The notes beneath the pieces were generated by a model. That model made no database searches. It was given only the letters and a program-made list of their open reading frames with translations, and was not told the origin of the DNA. Of a stretch of DNA of 6,066 bases, positions 1 to 5,190 are shown in pieces; position 1 is the stretch's first letter; every line of letters begins with the position of its first letter. Position numbers and translations under genes: made by a program. This DNA comes from Propionibacteriaceae bacterium (GTDB taxonomy: Bacteria; Actinomycetota; Actinomycetes; Propionibacteriales; Propionibacteriaceae), in assembly GCA_024636075.1 (NCBI GenBank), contig JAGXHS010000018.1:1-6066 (forward strand), written 5' to 3'.

Positions 1-10
1 GGCTTGCCTG

Positions 11-259
11 ATGGAAGGCAAGATCCCGATGGCAGCAAGAAGACATGTGACGAACAAGCTCCGGTCCGCGTATCGGAAGGCGTCCAAGAGCGACAAGTCC
101 AAGATTCTGGACGAGGTGATCGCCACGACGGGGATGGGCCGCTCGACGGCCAGACGGATGCTGACTGGCCCGCAGCTGCCCGCCCCGTCTGAGCAGCTCG
201 ACCGGCGACGGCTGCGGCCGAAGGGGTACGGCGATGATGCGCGGGCACTGTTGCGGCAT
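11..259 (+). pseudogene. Integrase-type (DDE) transposase, 5' part, interrupted by an IS110-family element
   Basis: N-terminal 83 codons of a transposase with an integrase-like catalytic core. The segment contains the helix-turn-helix-like start typical of these actinobacterial proteins (HVTNKLRSAYRKASKSDK, then LDEVIATTGMGRSTARRML), which would bind the element's ends. Its frame runs into foreign sequence after codon CAT (257-259) and stops at TAG 272-274. The continuation is at 1918-2394: joining 259 to 1918 keeps the frame and gives LLRH-VWVLMGFPCGKYL, the expected family sequence. The start could be ATG 11 or, more likely, the in-frame ATG 29, because MAARRHVTNKL resembles the usual family start and a GGAAGG lies upstream. 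The upstream end of this older IS is outside the window. The family assignment is from recognition of the protein. The interruption is seen directly. Confidence 0.8.
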
Positions 260-263
260 AGAA

Positions 264-284
264 AGGCGTTGTAGCGGTCGGGGT
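264..284 (+). repeat. Left subterminal inverted repeat of the IS110-family element
   Basis: Two blocks, AGGCGTT (264-270) and GGTCGGGGT (276-284), recur as exact reverse complements in the same nested order near the right end (1902-1908 and 1882-1890). The spacing between blocks differs (5 bases here, 11 on the right), so this is a broken inverted repeat. It starts 4 bases inside the AT core. Subterminal inverted repeats are a hallmark of the IS1111 group. Confidence 0.7.
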
Positions 285-294
285 CTGGCGTGGG

Positions 295-354
295 GAACGT
301 CCTCCTGATGCGCTGTTAGGGCTTGGTGTCCCATCGCTTTCAAGGAGGACGTTC
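295..354 (+). promoter_or_regulatory. Perfect 12-bp hairpin occluding the transposase ribosome binding site
   Basis: GAACGTCCTCCT (295-306) is the exact reverse complement of AGGAGGACGTTC (343-354), which ends directly before the ATG at 355. The second arm contains the Shine-Dalgarno sequence AGGAGG (343-348), spaced 6 bases from the start. Any mRNA carrying both arms should hide the ribosome binding site in a strong stem with a 36-nt loop; the loop may pair further (GATG 307-310 with CATC 332-335). Comparable structures in other IS families (for example IS10) block translation from read-through transcripts. That role is inferred here. Confidence 0.75.
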
Positions 355-1704
355 ATGACTAACGGTAGTGGTGTGTCTCGTGGGGATCGCAACAGGAATG
401 CTCGGTTGTCGCGGCTGCGGTCGGCGGTGCCGGTGTCGAATGCGGTCGTCGGTATCGATCTAGCTGATCGTAAGCAGATGGTCGTGGTCTGCGATCACGA
501 CTCGAGGGTGCTGGCCCGGCGGACGTTCCGGTGTAAGGCGTGGGACCTGGGTGCTGCCCTGGACTGGGCCGGCGACCGGGCGACGCGGGCTGGGTTTGGC
601 GGGGTGACGGTGGCGTGTGAGCCGACCGGTCACCGGTGGCGGGTGCTGGGCGAGCTGGCCGCCGACCGGGGGATGCCGTTCGTGTGTGTCCAGCCGATGG
701 CGTCGTCATGGGCCCGCAAGAGCGAGGACCTGACCAGTGACAAGACCGACGACAAGGACGCGGTCCTGATCGCCCGCCTCACGGCCCAGTTGCGCTGCTA
801 CCTGCCCGAAGCGGTCGATGAGACGTGGGGCCGGCTGCGTCACCTTGGTGCCCGCCGTGGCCAGCTACTCGATACTCACATCGGGTGTGTCCAGCAAGTC
901 CGGGACCTGCTCGAGTGCGTCTGGCCGGCGGCCCTGACCACCGCGAAGCAGCCGTTCAAGTCGGTCACCTGGGTCGCCGCTCTGAGCGTGTTGATGGGCC
1001 GTGACCGGGGCGACTTCGCTCGGACCCGGCGACTCGGTAAGGACCGGTTCGAACGGCTGGTGCGGGTCGAAGTCGTGCGCCGTGGCCGCATCAGGCCCTG
1101 CCTGCGGATCGCGAACAAGCTATGGACGGCGTTGGCCGACCCGGCCGGCGTGACCGCGCACCGGACCGGCGGGTTCGAACGGATCAGCTGGATCCTCGAC
1201 GACTGGGACGCCGCCAAGTCGAACCTGGTCGAGGTCGAACACCGCATGACCATCGCCTTGGACCAGCTCGGCCTGACCAGCCTGGTGACCAGCATCGATG
1301 GGCTGTCGCCGGTCGGAGCCGCGGCGATCCTGGCCGAGACCGGAGACCTGACCCGGTTCACCTCCGCCCGCGCGATCGTCAAACTCGCCGGCCTGGCCCC
1401 CCGGGAACGACTCTCCGGCACCTTCACCGGCAAAGCCCGCCTCTCCGGCGCCGGCCGGCCCGGGCTCCGCACCGCGGCCTGGCGAGCCGTGTGGGGCTGC
1501 CTGCACCACAACCACGTCTACATCGCCCGCTACCAGCACCTGACCAGCCGCGAGCACAACAAGCTGAAGCCCACCCAGGCCCAAACCGTGATCGCCGCCG
1601 CCCTGCTGCGCCAGCTCTGGGCCGTGGTCACCACCGGCAAAGCGTGGGACCCGGCCAGAGCAGCCAACGGGATCATCGGCATCGAGGAGGCCATCGTCGC
1701 CTGA
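355..1704 (+). CDS. IS110-family transposase (DEDD bridge-RNA-type recombinase), 449 aa
   Basis: The enzyme that cuts and rejoins both the element ends and the target during IS110-family transposition. The N-terminal RuvC-like DEDD domain shows VVGIDLADRK with Asp35, ACEPTGHRW with Glu89, and SDKTDDKDA with Asp132 and Asp135, the expected acidic residues in order. A helical linker follows (about residues 150-300). The C-terminal Tnp domain (Transposase_20 type) starts at TSIDGLSPVGAAAILAETGD (313-331) and contains LSG (Ser354, a candidate for the nucleophilic serine), then GRPGLRTAAWRAVWG. Length is in the normal range and no residue is obviously missing. The start at ATG 355 is fixed by AGGAGG six bases upstream. 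The gene sits directly upstream of the predicted guide RNA, and a transcript running past the stop would contain it. Codon usage is strongly GC-rich, more so in the second half. Confidence 0.95.
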   Translation: MTNGSGVSRGDRNRNARLSRLRSAVPVSNAVVGIDLADRKQMVVVCDHDSRVLARRTFRCKAWDLGAALDWAGDRATRAGFGGVTVACEPTGHRWRVLGELAADRGMPFVCVQPMASSWARKSEDLTSDKTDDKDAVLIARLTAQLRCYLPEAVDETWGRLRHLGARRGQLLDTHIGCVQQVRDLLECVWPAALTTAKQPFKSVTWVAALSVLMGRDRGDFARTRRLGKDRFERLVRVEVVRRGRIRPCLRIANKLWTALADPAGVTAHRTGGFERISWILDDWDAAKSNLVEVEHRMTIALDQLGLTSLVTSIDGLSPVGAAAILAETGDLTRFTSARAIVKLAGLAPRERLSGTFTGKARLSGAGRPGLRTAAWRAVWGCLHHNHVYIARYQHLTSREHNKLKPTQAQTVIAAALLRQLWAVVTTGKAWDPARAANGIIGIEEAIVA

Positions 1705-1736
1705 CCCGCCCACGGCGCGCGCGTCACCCAAGAACC

Positions 1737-1872
1737 GGTCGGGGCCAGCCTTCCGCGGCATAGAGACCCCAAGCTCGGCGCACATCACAGGCGGCCCCGA
1801 CCCCTCGTCGAACCAACCCGATCAAACGCTGCAGGGAACCAACCCCATTACCGCTATGCAGGGACCGACGAG
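1737..1872 (+). ncRNA. Predicted bridge RNA / seekRNA of the IS110-family element, two-loop structure
   Basis: Two adjacent stem-loops fill the 3' non-coding region. Stem 1 pairs GGTCGGGGCC (1737-1746) with GGCCCCGACC (1793-1802) and, past one bulged A, GCCT (1748-1751) with AGGC (1789-1792), leaving a 37-nt loop. Stem 2 pairs CTCGTCG (1804-1810) with CGACGAG (1866-1872) around a 55-nt loop. In loop 1, GCGGCAT (1755-1761) equals the target left side plus core (253-259), and CGCACAT (1779-1785) pairs with core plus right side (ATGTGTG, 258-259 joined to 1918-1922) with one G-T wobble. In loop 2, ACGCTG (1826-1831) equals the right end of the element (1910-1915), and CTAT (1854-1857) pairs with core plus left end (ATAG). 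The order left then right guide in both loops is that of known bridge RNAs. Outer ends of the transcript are not determined. Stems and matches are seen; the function is inferred. Confidence 0.65.
1810..1862 (+). repeat. Two imperfect 26/27-nt tandem repeats inside the second guide-RNA loop
   Basis: Unit 1 (1810-1835) and unit 2 (1836-1862) both begin GAACCAACCC and end GCAGG, with CGCT in the middle. They differ mainly in the inner segment, where the candidate donor-guide sequences lie (ACGCTG in unit 1, CTAT in unit 2). The repeated parts may be the symmetric scaffold that presents the two guides. This is a reading of the pattern and has not been tested by folding. Confidence 0.6.
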
Positions 1873-1881
1873 CGGTCAGGC

Positions 1882-1908
1882 ACCCCGACCCCTTGACGCA
1901 AAACGCCT
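1882..1908 (-). repeat. Right subterminal inverted repeat of the IS110-family element
   Basis: ACCCCGACC (1882-1890) and AACGCCT (1902-1908) are exact reverse complements of blocks at the left end. The repeat ends 7 bases before the AT core at 1916-1917. An 11-nt copy of part of it (CCCCGACCCCT, 1883-1893) also occurs at 1795-1805 in the predicted guide RNA stem, so the RNA and the element end share sequence. Confidence 0.7.
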
Positions 1909-1917
1909 CACGCTGAT
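1893..1917 (+). promoter_or_regulatory. Possible junction promoter, -35 half at the right end of the IS
   Basis: TTGACG (1893-1898) lies 18 bases before the sequence that would arise if the element circularised at the AT core: T1917 followed by AGAAA (260-264) gives TAGAAA, a fair -10. Circles of several IS110-family elements are known to create a promoter across the joined ends that points into the element. The match is 5/6 for the -35 and 4/6 for the -10, so this is only a candidate. In the inserted state the -10 is absent. Confidence 0.35.
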
Positions 1918-2394
1918 GTGTGGGTCCTGATGGGGTTTCCGTGCGGGAAGTACCTCATCGTGATGTTGCCGATGTGGCTGCCGCTGATGGAGGCTGCCGG
2001 GGACCTCGACAAGCCATTCGCCACACCGGCGGCCGTGGCTGAGGTGCAGCAGATGAGCGCCGCGACGATCGACCGGTACCTGGCCGGGGCACGAGCGTCG
2101 ATGCAGCTGCGAGGTATCTCGACCACCACACCCTCACCGCTGCTGCGCAACTCGATCGGGCTGTCCAAGGCCGGCGACGAACCTGCGACCATCCCCGGTG
2201 TGGCAGAGGCGGACACGGTCGCGCACTGCGGCCCCACATTCGTCGGCGAGTTCGCCCGCACGTTGACGATGACTGACCTGGTCACCGGCTGGACCGAGAA
2301 CGCCTCGATCCGCAACAACGCATCGAAATGGATCGTGGCTGCCGTGGGCGACCTGCAGCAGATGTTCCCGTTCCCGCTGCCGGTCTGCGACTCT
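1918..2394 (+). pseudogene. Integrase-type (DDE) transposase, 3' part, truncated before the end of the catalytic core
   Basis: Continuation of the gene that starts at 11. Visible are the CGKYL segment, MSAATIDRYLAGAR, the linker TTTPSPLLRNSIGLSKAGDE, and the first catalytic aspartate in EADTVAHCGPT followed by GEFARTLTMTDLVTGWTEN. The second aspartate region begins (VCDSD) but the usual NGSEF that follows is gone: from 2395 the sequence is foreign and the frame ends at TAA 2476-2478. The third acidic residue and the C-terminal DNA-binding part are missing, so the protein would be inactive even without the IS110-family insertion. The GTG at 1918 is an internal valine codon and not a real start. 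At least two independent insertions hit this gene. Confidence 0.8.
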
Positions 2395-2480
2395 GATTAT
2401 GCCGACCTGTGGGTTATGCCGACCCCGACGCGGATCGCCTTGTCGGGTAACGGGTCCGTGCTGCCAAGGTCGGTATAATC
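2395..2480. repeat. 86-bp palindromic repeat cluster, probable end or recombination site of another mobile element
   Basis: GATTATGCCGACCT (2395-2408) and AGGTCGGTATAATC (2467-2480) are inverted repeats matching at 13 of 14 positions. A second direct copy, GGTTATGCCGACC, follows 17 bases after the first (2412-2424), and a degenerate inverted copy, GTCGGGTAAC, is at 2442-2451. The layout is two repeats pointing in and two pointing back around a short unique centre. Clustered arms of this kind are seen at the ends of elements moved by tyrosine recombinases, but I do not recognise this one with certainty. It begins exactly where the transposase reading at 1918-2394 loses its family sequence. Confidence 0.55.
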
Positions 2481-2672
2481 ACAGGGCTTCGAGGAAGGCG
2501 AGTAGGGAGTCGGGTGGTTGACACCCCGCTACGCGGGCACAATCAAATGATTCTTCGATAGCAGCTACGCGGTCATCTTTGATGAGTCAACGCGAACTCC
2601 GGCTCTATGTCAGGAGTTCTGGTACTCTTACGCCTGTCTGAATGCCGAACACCAGACACCGGAGGCATAGCT
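2481..2672. other. Intergenic stretch with possible reverse-strand gene tail and methyltransferase leader
   Basis: No complete gene is seen. On the reverse strand, an open frame of about 34 codons ends at the TGA formed by 2479-2481 and reads ...PPDSLLAFLEAL, a plausible C-terminus of a deleted gene, stopping exactly at the palindromic cluster. A small GC hairpin, CCCGC (2525-2529) with GCGGG (2533-2537), lies in it. The last part is the leader of the methyltransferase gene. GCTACGCGG occurs twice (2528-2536, 2564-2572). Confidence 0.35.
2661..2665 (+). promoter_or_regulatory. Ribosome binding site deciding the methyltransferase start
   Basis: GGAGG lies 7 bases before ATG 2673. The longer in-frame reading from ATG 2607 has no comparable site, and its extra 22 residues do not resemble a methyltransferase N-terminus. 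Confidence 0.75.
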
Positions 2673-3326
2673 ATGAAAACTTTGAGTGAGCACTCGACAG
2701 TGTACGGCGGCGATCGCCCGGCGCTCCTAGCTCCACTGCCGCGATTGAACTCCTCAAGAGTGCTCGATGTGGGGTGCGGATCGGGTGGGCTTGCACCGCA
2801 CTTGCGCGAACAAGGGGCAGCTTACATTGCGGGAATCGAGCCTCGAATGGACTTGGCCGGTGTTGCAGCAGAGCGACTTGACGACGTCTTTGTGGGCACT
2901 GTCGAGGAGGCCCTCGCATCTCATCTCAAGGAATCCCGATGGGACCTGATCGTCTTGGCGGATGTCCTTGAGCACCTGGTCGACCCTTGGGCGGCGATGA
3001 CCGGTTTAGGCGGTTTGCTGTCAGCGGGTGGAATGATTCTCGTTTCTGTCCCGAATGTCAGCCACCAGCATGTCATTGGGCATCTCGTGAAGCACGGGGA
3101 CTGGGCCTACGAGGATAGTGGCGTCTTTGATAGAACGCATCTACGTTGGTTTGGGCGAAAATCGCTAGAGGAGCTGATCGCCTGTTCTGGGGCCACCCCG
3201 CAGGTCTGGTCCGGTCGCGTGTCCGTCGGCTTCCGCCGATTGCGATACGCGAGAGACGTTATAGACTTGTCTCATTGGCCGGCTGCGAGCATCTACCAGT
3301 TTCTGGTGTTGGCCAAGAAGCTCTGA
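2673..3326 (+). CDS. Class I SAM-dependent methyltransferase, 217 aa
   Basis: Transfers a methyl group from S-adenosylmethionine; the acceptor cannot be read from the sequence, but relatives with this C-terminal pattern commonly sit in polysaccharide loci and modify sugars. Seen in order: SAM-binding motif I VLDVGCGSGG (30-39), acidic motif II GIEP (54-57) ending strand beta-2, the DLIVLADVLEHLVDP segment (91-105), LLSAGGMILVSVPNVSH (115-131), and FDRTHLRWFGRKSLEELI (152-169), characteristic of the Methyltransf_11/23-like group. Length is normal and the frame is intact. The start at 2673 rests on GGAGG seven bases upstream. The gene is visibly less GC-rich than its flanks, which suggests horizontal origin together with the convergent gene at 3351-4196. 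Confidence 0.9.
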   Translation: MKTLSEHSTVYGGDRPALLAPLPRLNSSRVLDVGCGSGGLAPHLREQGAAYIAGIEPRMDLAGVAAERLDDVFVGTVEEALASHLKESRWDLIVLADVLEHLVDPWAAMTGLGGLLSAGGMILVSVPNVSHQHVIGHLVKHGDWAYEDSGVFDRTHLRWFGRKSLEELIACSGATPQVWSGRVSVGFRRLRYARDVIDLSHWPAASIYQFLVLAKKL

Positions 3327-3331
3327 CCCCG

Positions 3332-3350
3332 TGATTCAGAATGGGAGTCA
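3332..3350. terminator. Weak hairpin between convergent genes
   Basis: TGATTC (3332-3337) can pair with GAGTCA (3345-3350), including one G-T wobble, around a 7-nt loop. It fills the 24-base gap between the stops of the two convergent genes and abuts the stop of the reverse one. There is no T tract on either side, so a bidirectional terminator is only a guess. Confidence 0.25.
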
Positions 3351-4196
3351 TCAGTCCTGCCCTCTCATTTCGGCGAAGCGGGAGTGTATTCGGCGCATCG
3401 CTCTAATCTGATTCTCCGGAATCTGTGACTTGCACCTGAAGTGGAAGCAGCTTCGCAGGTCACTGTCGCTCAAGGAGGCCGCTTCTCGTTCGCCGCCGAC
3501 TTCGAGTCTGCGCACCGGAGTGACCGGGTGACCGACTCCGATGCGAGCGAGCAGGCGACTGAGTGCGACGTCGTCGATGAACTGATGCTCCCACAGTCGC
3601 TGGGACGACACGACGGCTTCGACCAGGTCCCTGCTGAGTAGATAGCCGGACCCTGAGACAAACTCGCTGCAGTTATTGGAACTTCCAGGGTAGCCAGCGT
3701 AAAGGCCGCGCGCAGGGTATCCACTGACTTGGGCCACTAGGTTGGGCAGATCCACGTAGGAGCTGATATTTGTTCGCATCAGGTAATCGAAGGCGTAGTG
3801 GGCAAGGGCAAAGCGGAATGCAGCCAGGGTCTTCGCCCCAATTAGCCAGTAGGTGTCTGGGAGGGCTACGCGAATCGTGTTTGGAGGAGTCTCTCTACAG
3901 CTAGGAAGCCGTGAATTGATCGCTCGGTTCCAGATTGCGTATCTCTGAGAGGAGAAGGTGATGCCCAGTTTGGTCCGGTCAAGTCTGACGTTCAGGCTGG
4001 ACAGCATCCCCGTCGGTAGACGGCGTGATGCTCCGACGTAGCGTCGGACAGTCACGCGAGGGTCGGCGGATGAACCCCAAGTGCTGGGGTGTGTCAGGCC
4101 CTCGAGGGATCTCCAAGGTTCCCGATCGACAGCAAGGACTAGCACCAAGATCTTCGGCGTTGACGTCGACCCGGGTATCTCCCTAGCTGGATCCAT
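3351..4196 (-). CDS. Glycosyltransferase-like protein (Fringe/galactosyltransferase-like), 281 aa
   Basis: Probably transfers a sugar onto a surface polysaccharide. The protein opens with a beta-strand, KILVLVLAVDREPWRSLE (15-32), typical of GT-A-like bacterial proteins. The segment FDYLMRTNISSYVDLPNL (136-153) takes the place where a DXD-type metal site is often found; here the family has RTN with serines. FVSGSGYLLSRDL (179-191) and the acidic FIDDVALSRLLARIGV (206-221) are the acceptor and catalytic-type motifs shared with the galactosyltransferase/Fringe group. No signal peptide or membrane segment is seen. The start at ATG 4196 has AAGGAG on the reverse strand at 4206-4211, nine bases upstream. 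A truncated chain-length determinant gene lies 44 bases upstream on the same strand. Substrate unknown; general class moderately sure. Confidence 0.75.
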   Translation of the reverse strand: MDPAREIPGSTSTPKILVLVLAVDREPWRSLEGLTHPSTWGSSADPRVTVRRYVGASRRLPTGMLSSLNVRLDRTKLGITFSSQRYAIWNRAINSRLPSCRETPPNTIRVALPDTYWLIGAKTLAAFRFALAHYAFDYLMRTNISSYVDLPNLVAQVSGYPARGLYAGYPGSSNNCSEFVSGSGYLLSRDLVEAVVSSQRLWEHQFIDDVALSRLLARIGVGHPVTPVRRLEVGGEREAASLSDSDLRSCFHFRCKSQIPENQIRAMRRIHSRFAEMRGQD

Positions 4197-4240
4197 GGGG
4201 TCACTCTCCTTCGCGACGAACGTGGTTCAGGTGACAGTGC

Positions 4241-4449
4241 TCAGACATGTCGCTCCGCGTACGTCGCACCCTGGGGCAACTCGCCAGAAGAACCACCGCT
4301 CTCAACGGCGAGGAACCGAACCGAGGACGCCGTGAAGGTCTTTTCTGTGTCAGCGTGACAGTCCCAGCAACGACCACACAGAGAAGCGAAGCAGCGATCG
4401 CGCTCCGCCAGTAGCGTCGCACAACGCGCAGATACTGCTGCAACTCCAT
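4241..4449 (-). pseudogene. Wzz-type polysaccharide chain-length determinant, N-terminal remnant with frameshift
   Basis: Intact members sit in the inner membrane and control polysaccharide chain length, often fused to a tyrosine autokinase. From ATG 4449 the reading MELQQYLRVVRRYWRSAIAA, then a hydrophobic stretch SLLCVVVAGTVTL, gives the short cytoplasmic tail and first membrane helix of the family. After VTLTQK the family sequence continues in another frame as TFTASSVRFLAVESGGSSGE, ending GATYAERHV at TGA 4243-4241. The shift falls on the run of four A on the coding strand (TTTT 4341-4344) and fits loss of one base. Everything after about residue 70, including the periplasmic coiled coil and second membrane helix, is missing. 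It directly precedes the glycosyltransferase gene on the same strand, which suggests that a deletion removed the rest of the locus. Confidence 0.75.
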
Positions 4450-4679
4450 GGGGAACCTTGTCCAGTCGGGGATTAGGTTTCACTCGGCGGTCCCGCCGTT
4501 AAGACAGCCGACGAGAATCGAACCGAACAACACAATAGATCAAGTGGTGCCAATCAACGAAACCGGCACTGCGCAGCGACTTTTCGGCAAAGATTCTGCG
4601 GATGCTGTGGATATCGAATATCCCACGCTTCGACGTCGAATGACCGGCCCGGGCCCGGCTCGAGGAGGGACTAGCGGGG
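4450..4679. other. Non-coding boundary region with one GC hairpin
   Basis: No convincing gene. CGGCGG (4485-4490) and CCGCCG (4493-4498) form an inverted repeat, followed by TTAAG; it lies just upstream of the Wzz remnant and could be a leader or terminator hairpin. CCGGGCCCGG near 4648-4658 is a self-complementary GC stretch. The sequence changes from moderate GC to high GC in this interval, which makes it a likely island edge. Confidence 0.4.
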
Positions 4680-5089
4680 ATGACCATGTTCCATGCCCTC
4701 GTCGGGCAGTTCGTGGACCTGTCAGGCGAGGCGGCGGGAGGAGAGGACGAGGACACGGCGGGCCGGTGTTCCTGGTGGGGATCGAGACCGAATGTGGCCC
4801 TTTGGCGCAGTCGCTGATCGCCGCGGGCCACCGGTAACTACACACGATCTTGGGCGCCAGGAGCGACCTGGGCGACGCGCACGTGCTCGCGGACATGGTC
4901 CGAACCGATGCTCACCAGCTGCGACTCGCGGCCGGGGACCGTGACTTGGCCGAGGCGATCAAGGTCATGACCCGGGCGCACCGCCGCAACCGCGACGAGA
5001 AGGCCGCGACGATCCAAGCCGCGCTGCACCAACTCGCCAATCGCAACCGCCTGAACCACCCCGTCCAACAGCAACAGGCCGCCGCTTGA
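4680..5089 (+). pseudogene. Second IS110-family transposase, decayed and internally collapsed
   Basis: Fragments of an IS110-family transposase different from the one at 355. MFHALVGQFVDLSGEAAGG reads from ATG 4680; after a one-base frameshift near 4755-4763 it continues as GPVFLVGIETECGPLAQSLI (the Glu of the DEDD set), is interrupted by TAA 4835-4837, then resumes in the same frame with GARSDLGDAHVLADMVRTDAHQLR, the aspartate motif. About 15-20 residues usually found between these two motifs are missing. After EAIKVMTRAH the text jumps to RRNRDEKAATIQAALHQLANR and ends with LNHPVQQQQAAA, which resembles the C-terminal tail of such proteins, so most of the C-terminal domain is deleted. The first Asp motif is also absent. 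Non-functional. Family assignment is by motif recognition. Confidence 0.75.
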
Positions 5090-5190
5090 CACCGCTACGC
5101 CATGGGATGTCTGACTTGCGCGGACATGTCACGCACGGCAAGTGTTCACTCCATCCGGAACACCCAATCCGAGTCAAGCCGAGTGGCTGC

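Larger units (their letters stand above)
260..1915 (+). mobile_element. Complete IS110-family insertion sequence, IS1111-like layout
   Basis: The boundaries come from restoring the interrupted transposase gene. The only sequence shared by the two junctions is the dinucleotide AT, at 258-259 and 1916-1917. This is the 2-bp core exchange expected for IS110-family recombination, with no longer target duplication. Inside lie one recombinase gene (355-1704), about 95 bases of 5' and about 210 bases of 3' non-coding sequence, and short subterminal inverted repeats (AGGCGTT at 264-270 with AACGCCT at 1902-1908; GGTCGGGGT at 276-284 with ACCCCGACC at 1882-1890). The longer non-coding region lies downstream of the gene, which matches the IS1111 group rather than the IS110 group, where the guide RNA lies upstream. 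The recombinase frame is intact, so the copy may be active. The exact ends are inferred, since no empty site or circle is visible. Confidence 0.85.

Noticed and set aside
11..274. An intact 87-aa DNA-binding protein
   Set aside because: The last residues come from IS sequence; the family protein continues at 1918 in frame.
876..1788. Long reverse-strand and alternative forward frames across the IS110-family transposase
   Set aside because: They are low-complexity Arg/Pro/Gly-rich translations opposite a gene with clear catalytic motifs; high GC keeps such frames open.
1810..1862. Short CRISPR-like repeat pair
   Set aside because: Only two imperfect adjacent units without spacers, inside a structured RNA region of an IS.
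1918..2478. An intact 186-aa gene starting at GTG 1918
   Set aside because: GTG is an internal valine codon of the interrupted transposase, and the last 28 codons are foreign sequence from the palindromic cluster.
2474..2479. TATAAT as a -10 box
   Set aside because: It is part of the inverted repeat arm and has no suitable -35 upstream.
2518..2546. Promoter with TTGACA at 2518-2523
   Set aside because: No acceptable -10 lies 16-18 bases downstream; the best CACAAT is only 14 bases away.
2607..2672. Methyltransferase start at ATG 2607
   Set aside because: The added residues do not resemble the family, and GGAGG is correctly placed for ATG 2673.
3441..3641. Forward 66-aa frame within the glycosyltransferase-like gene
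   Set aside because: Antisense shadow of a longer gene with recognisable motifs and its own ribosome binding site.
4448..4759. Forward gene from ATG 4448
   Set aside because: The first two thirds have no recognisable content and cross the Wzz remnant upstream region; only the last part is IS110-family transposase sequence.
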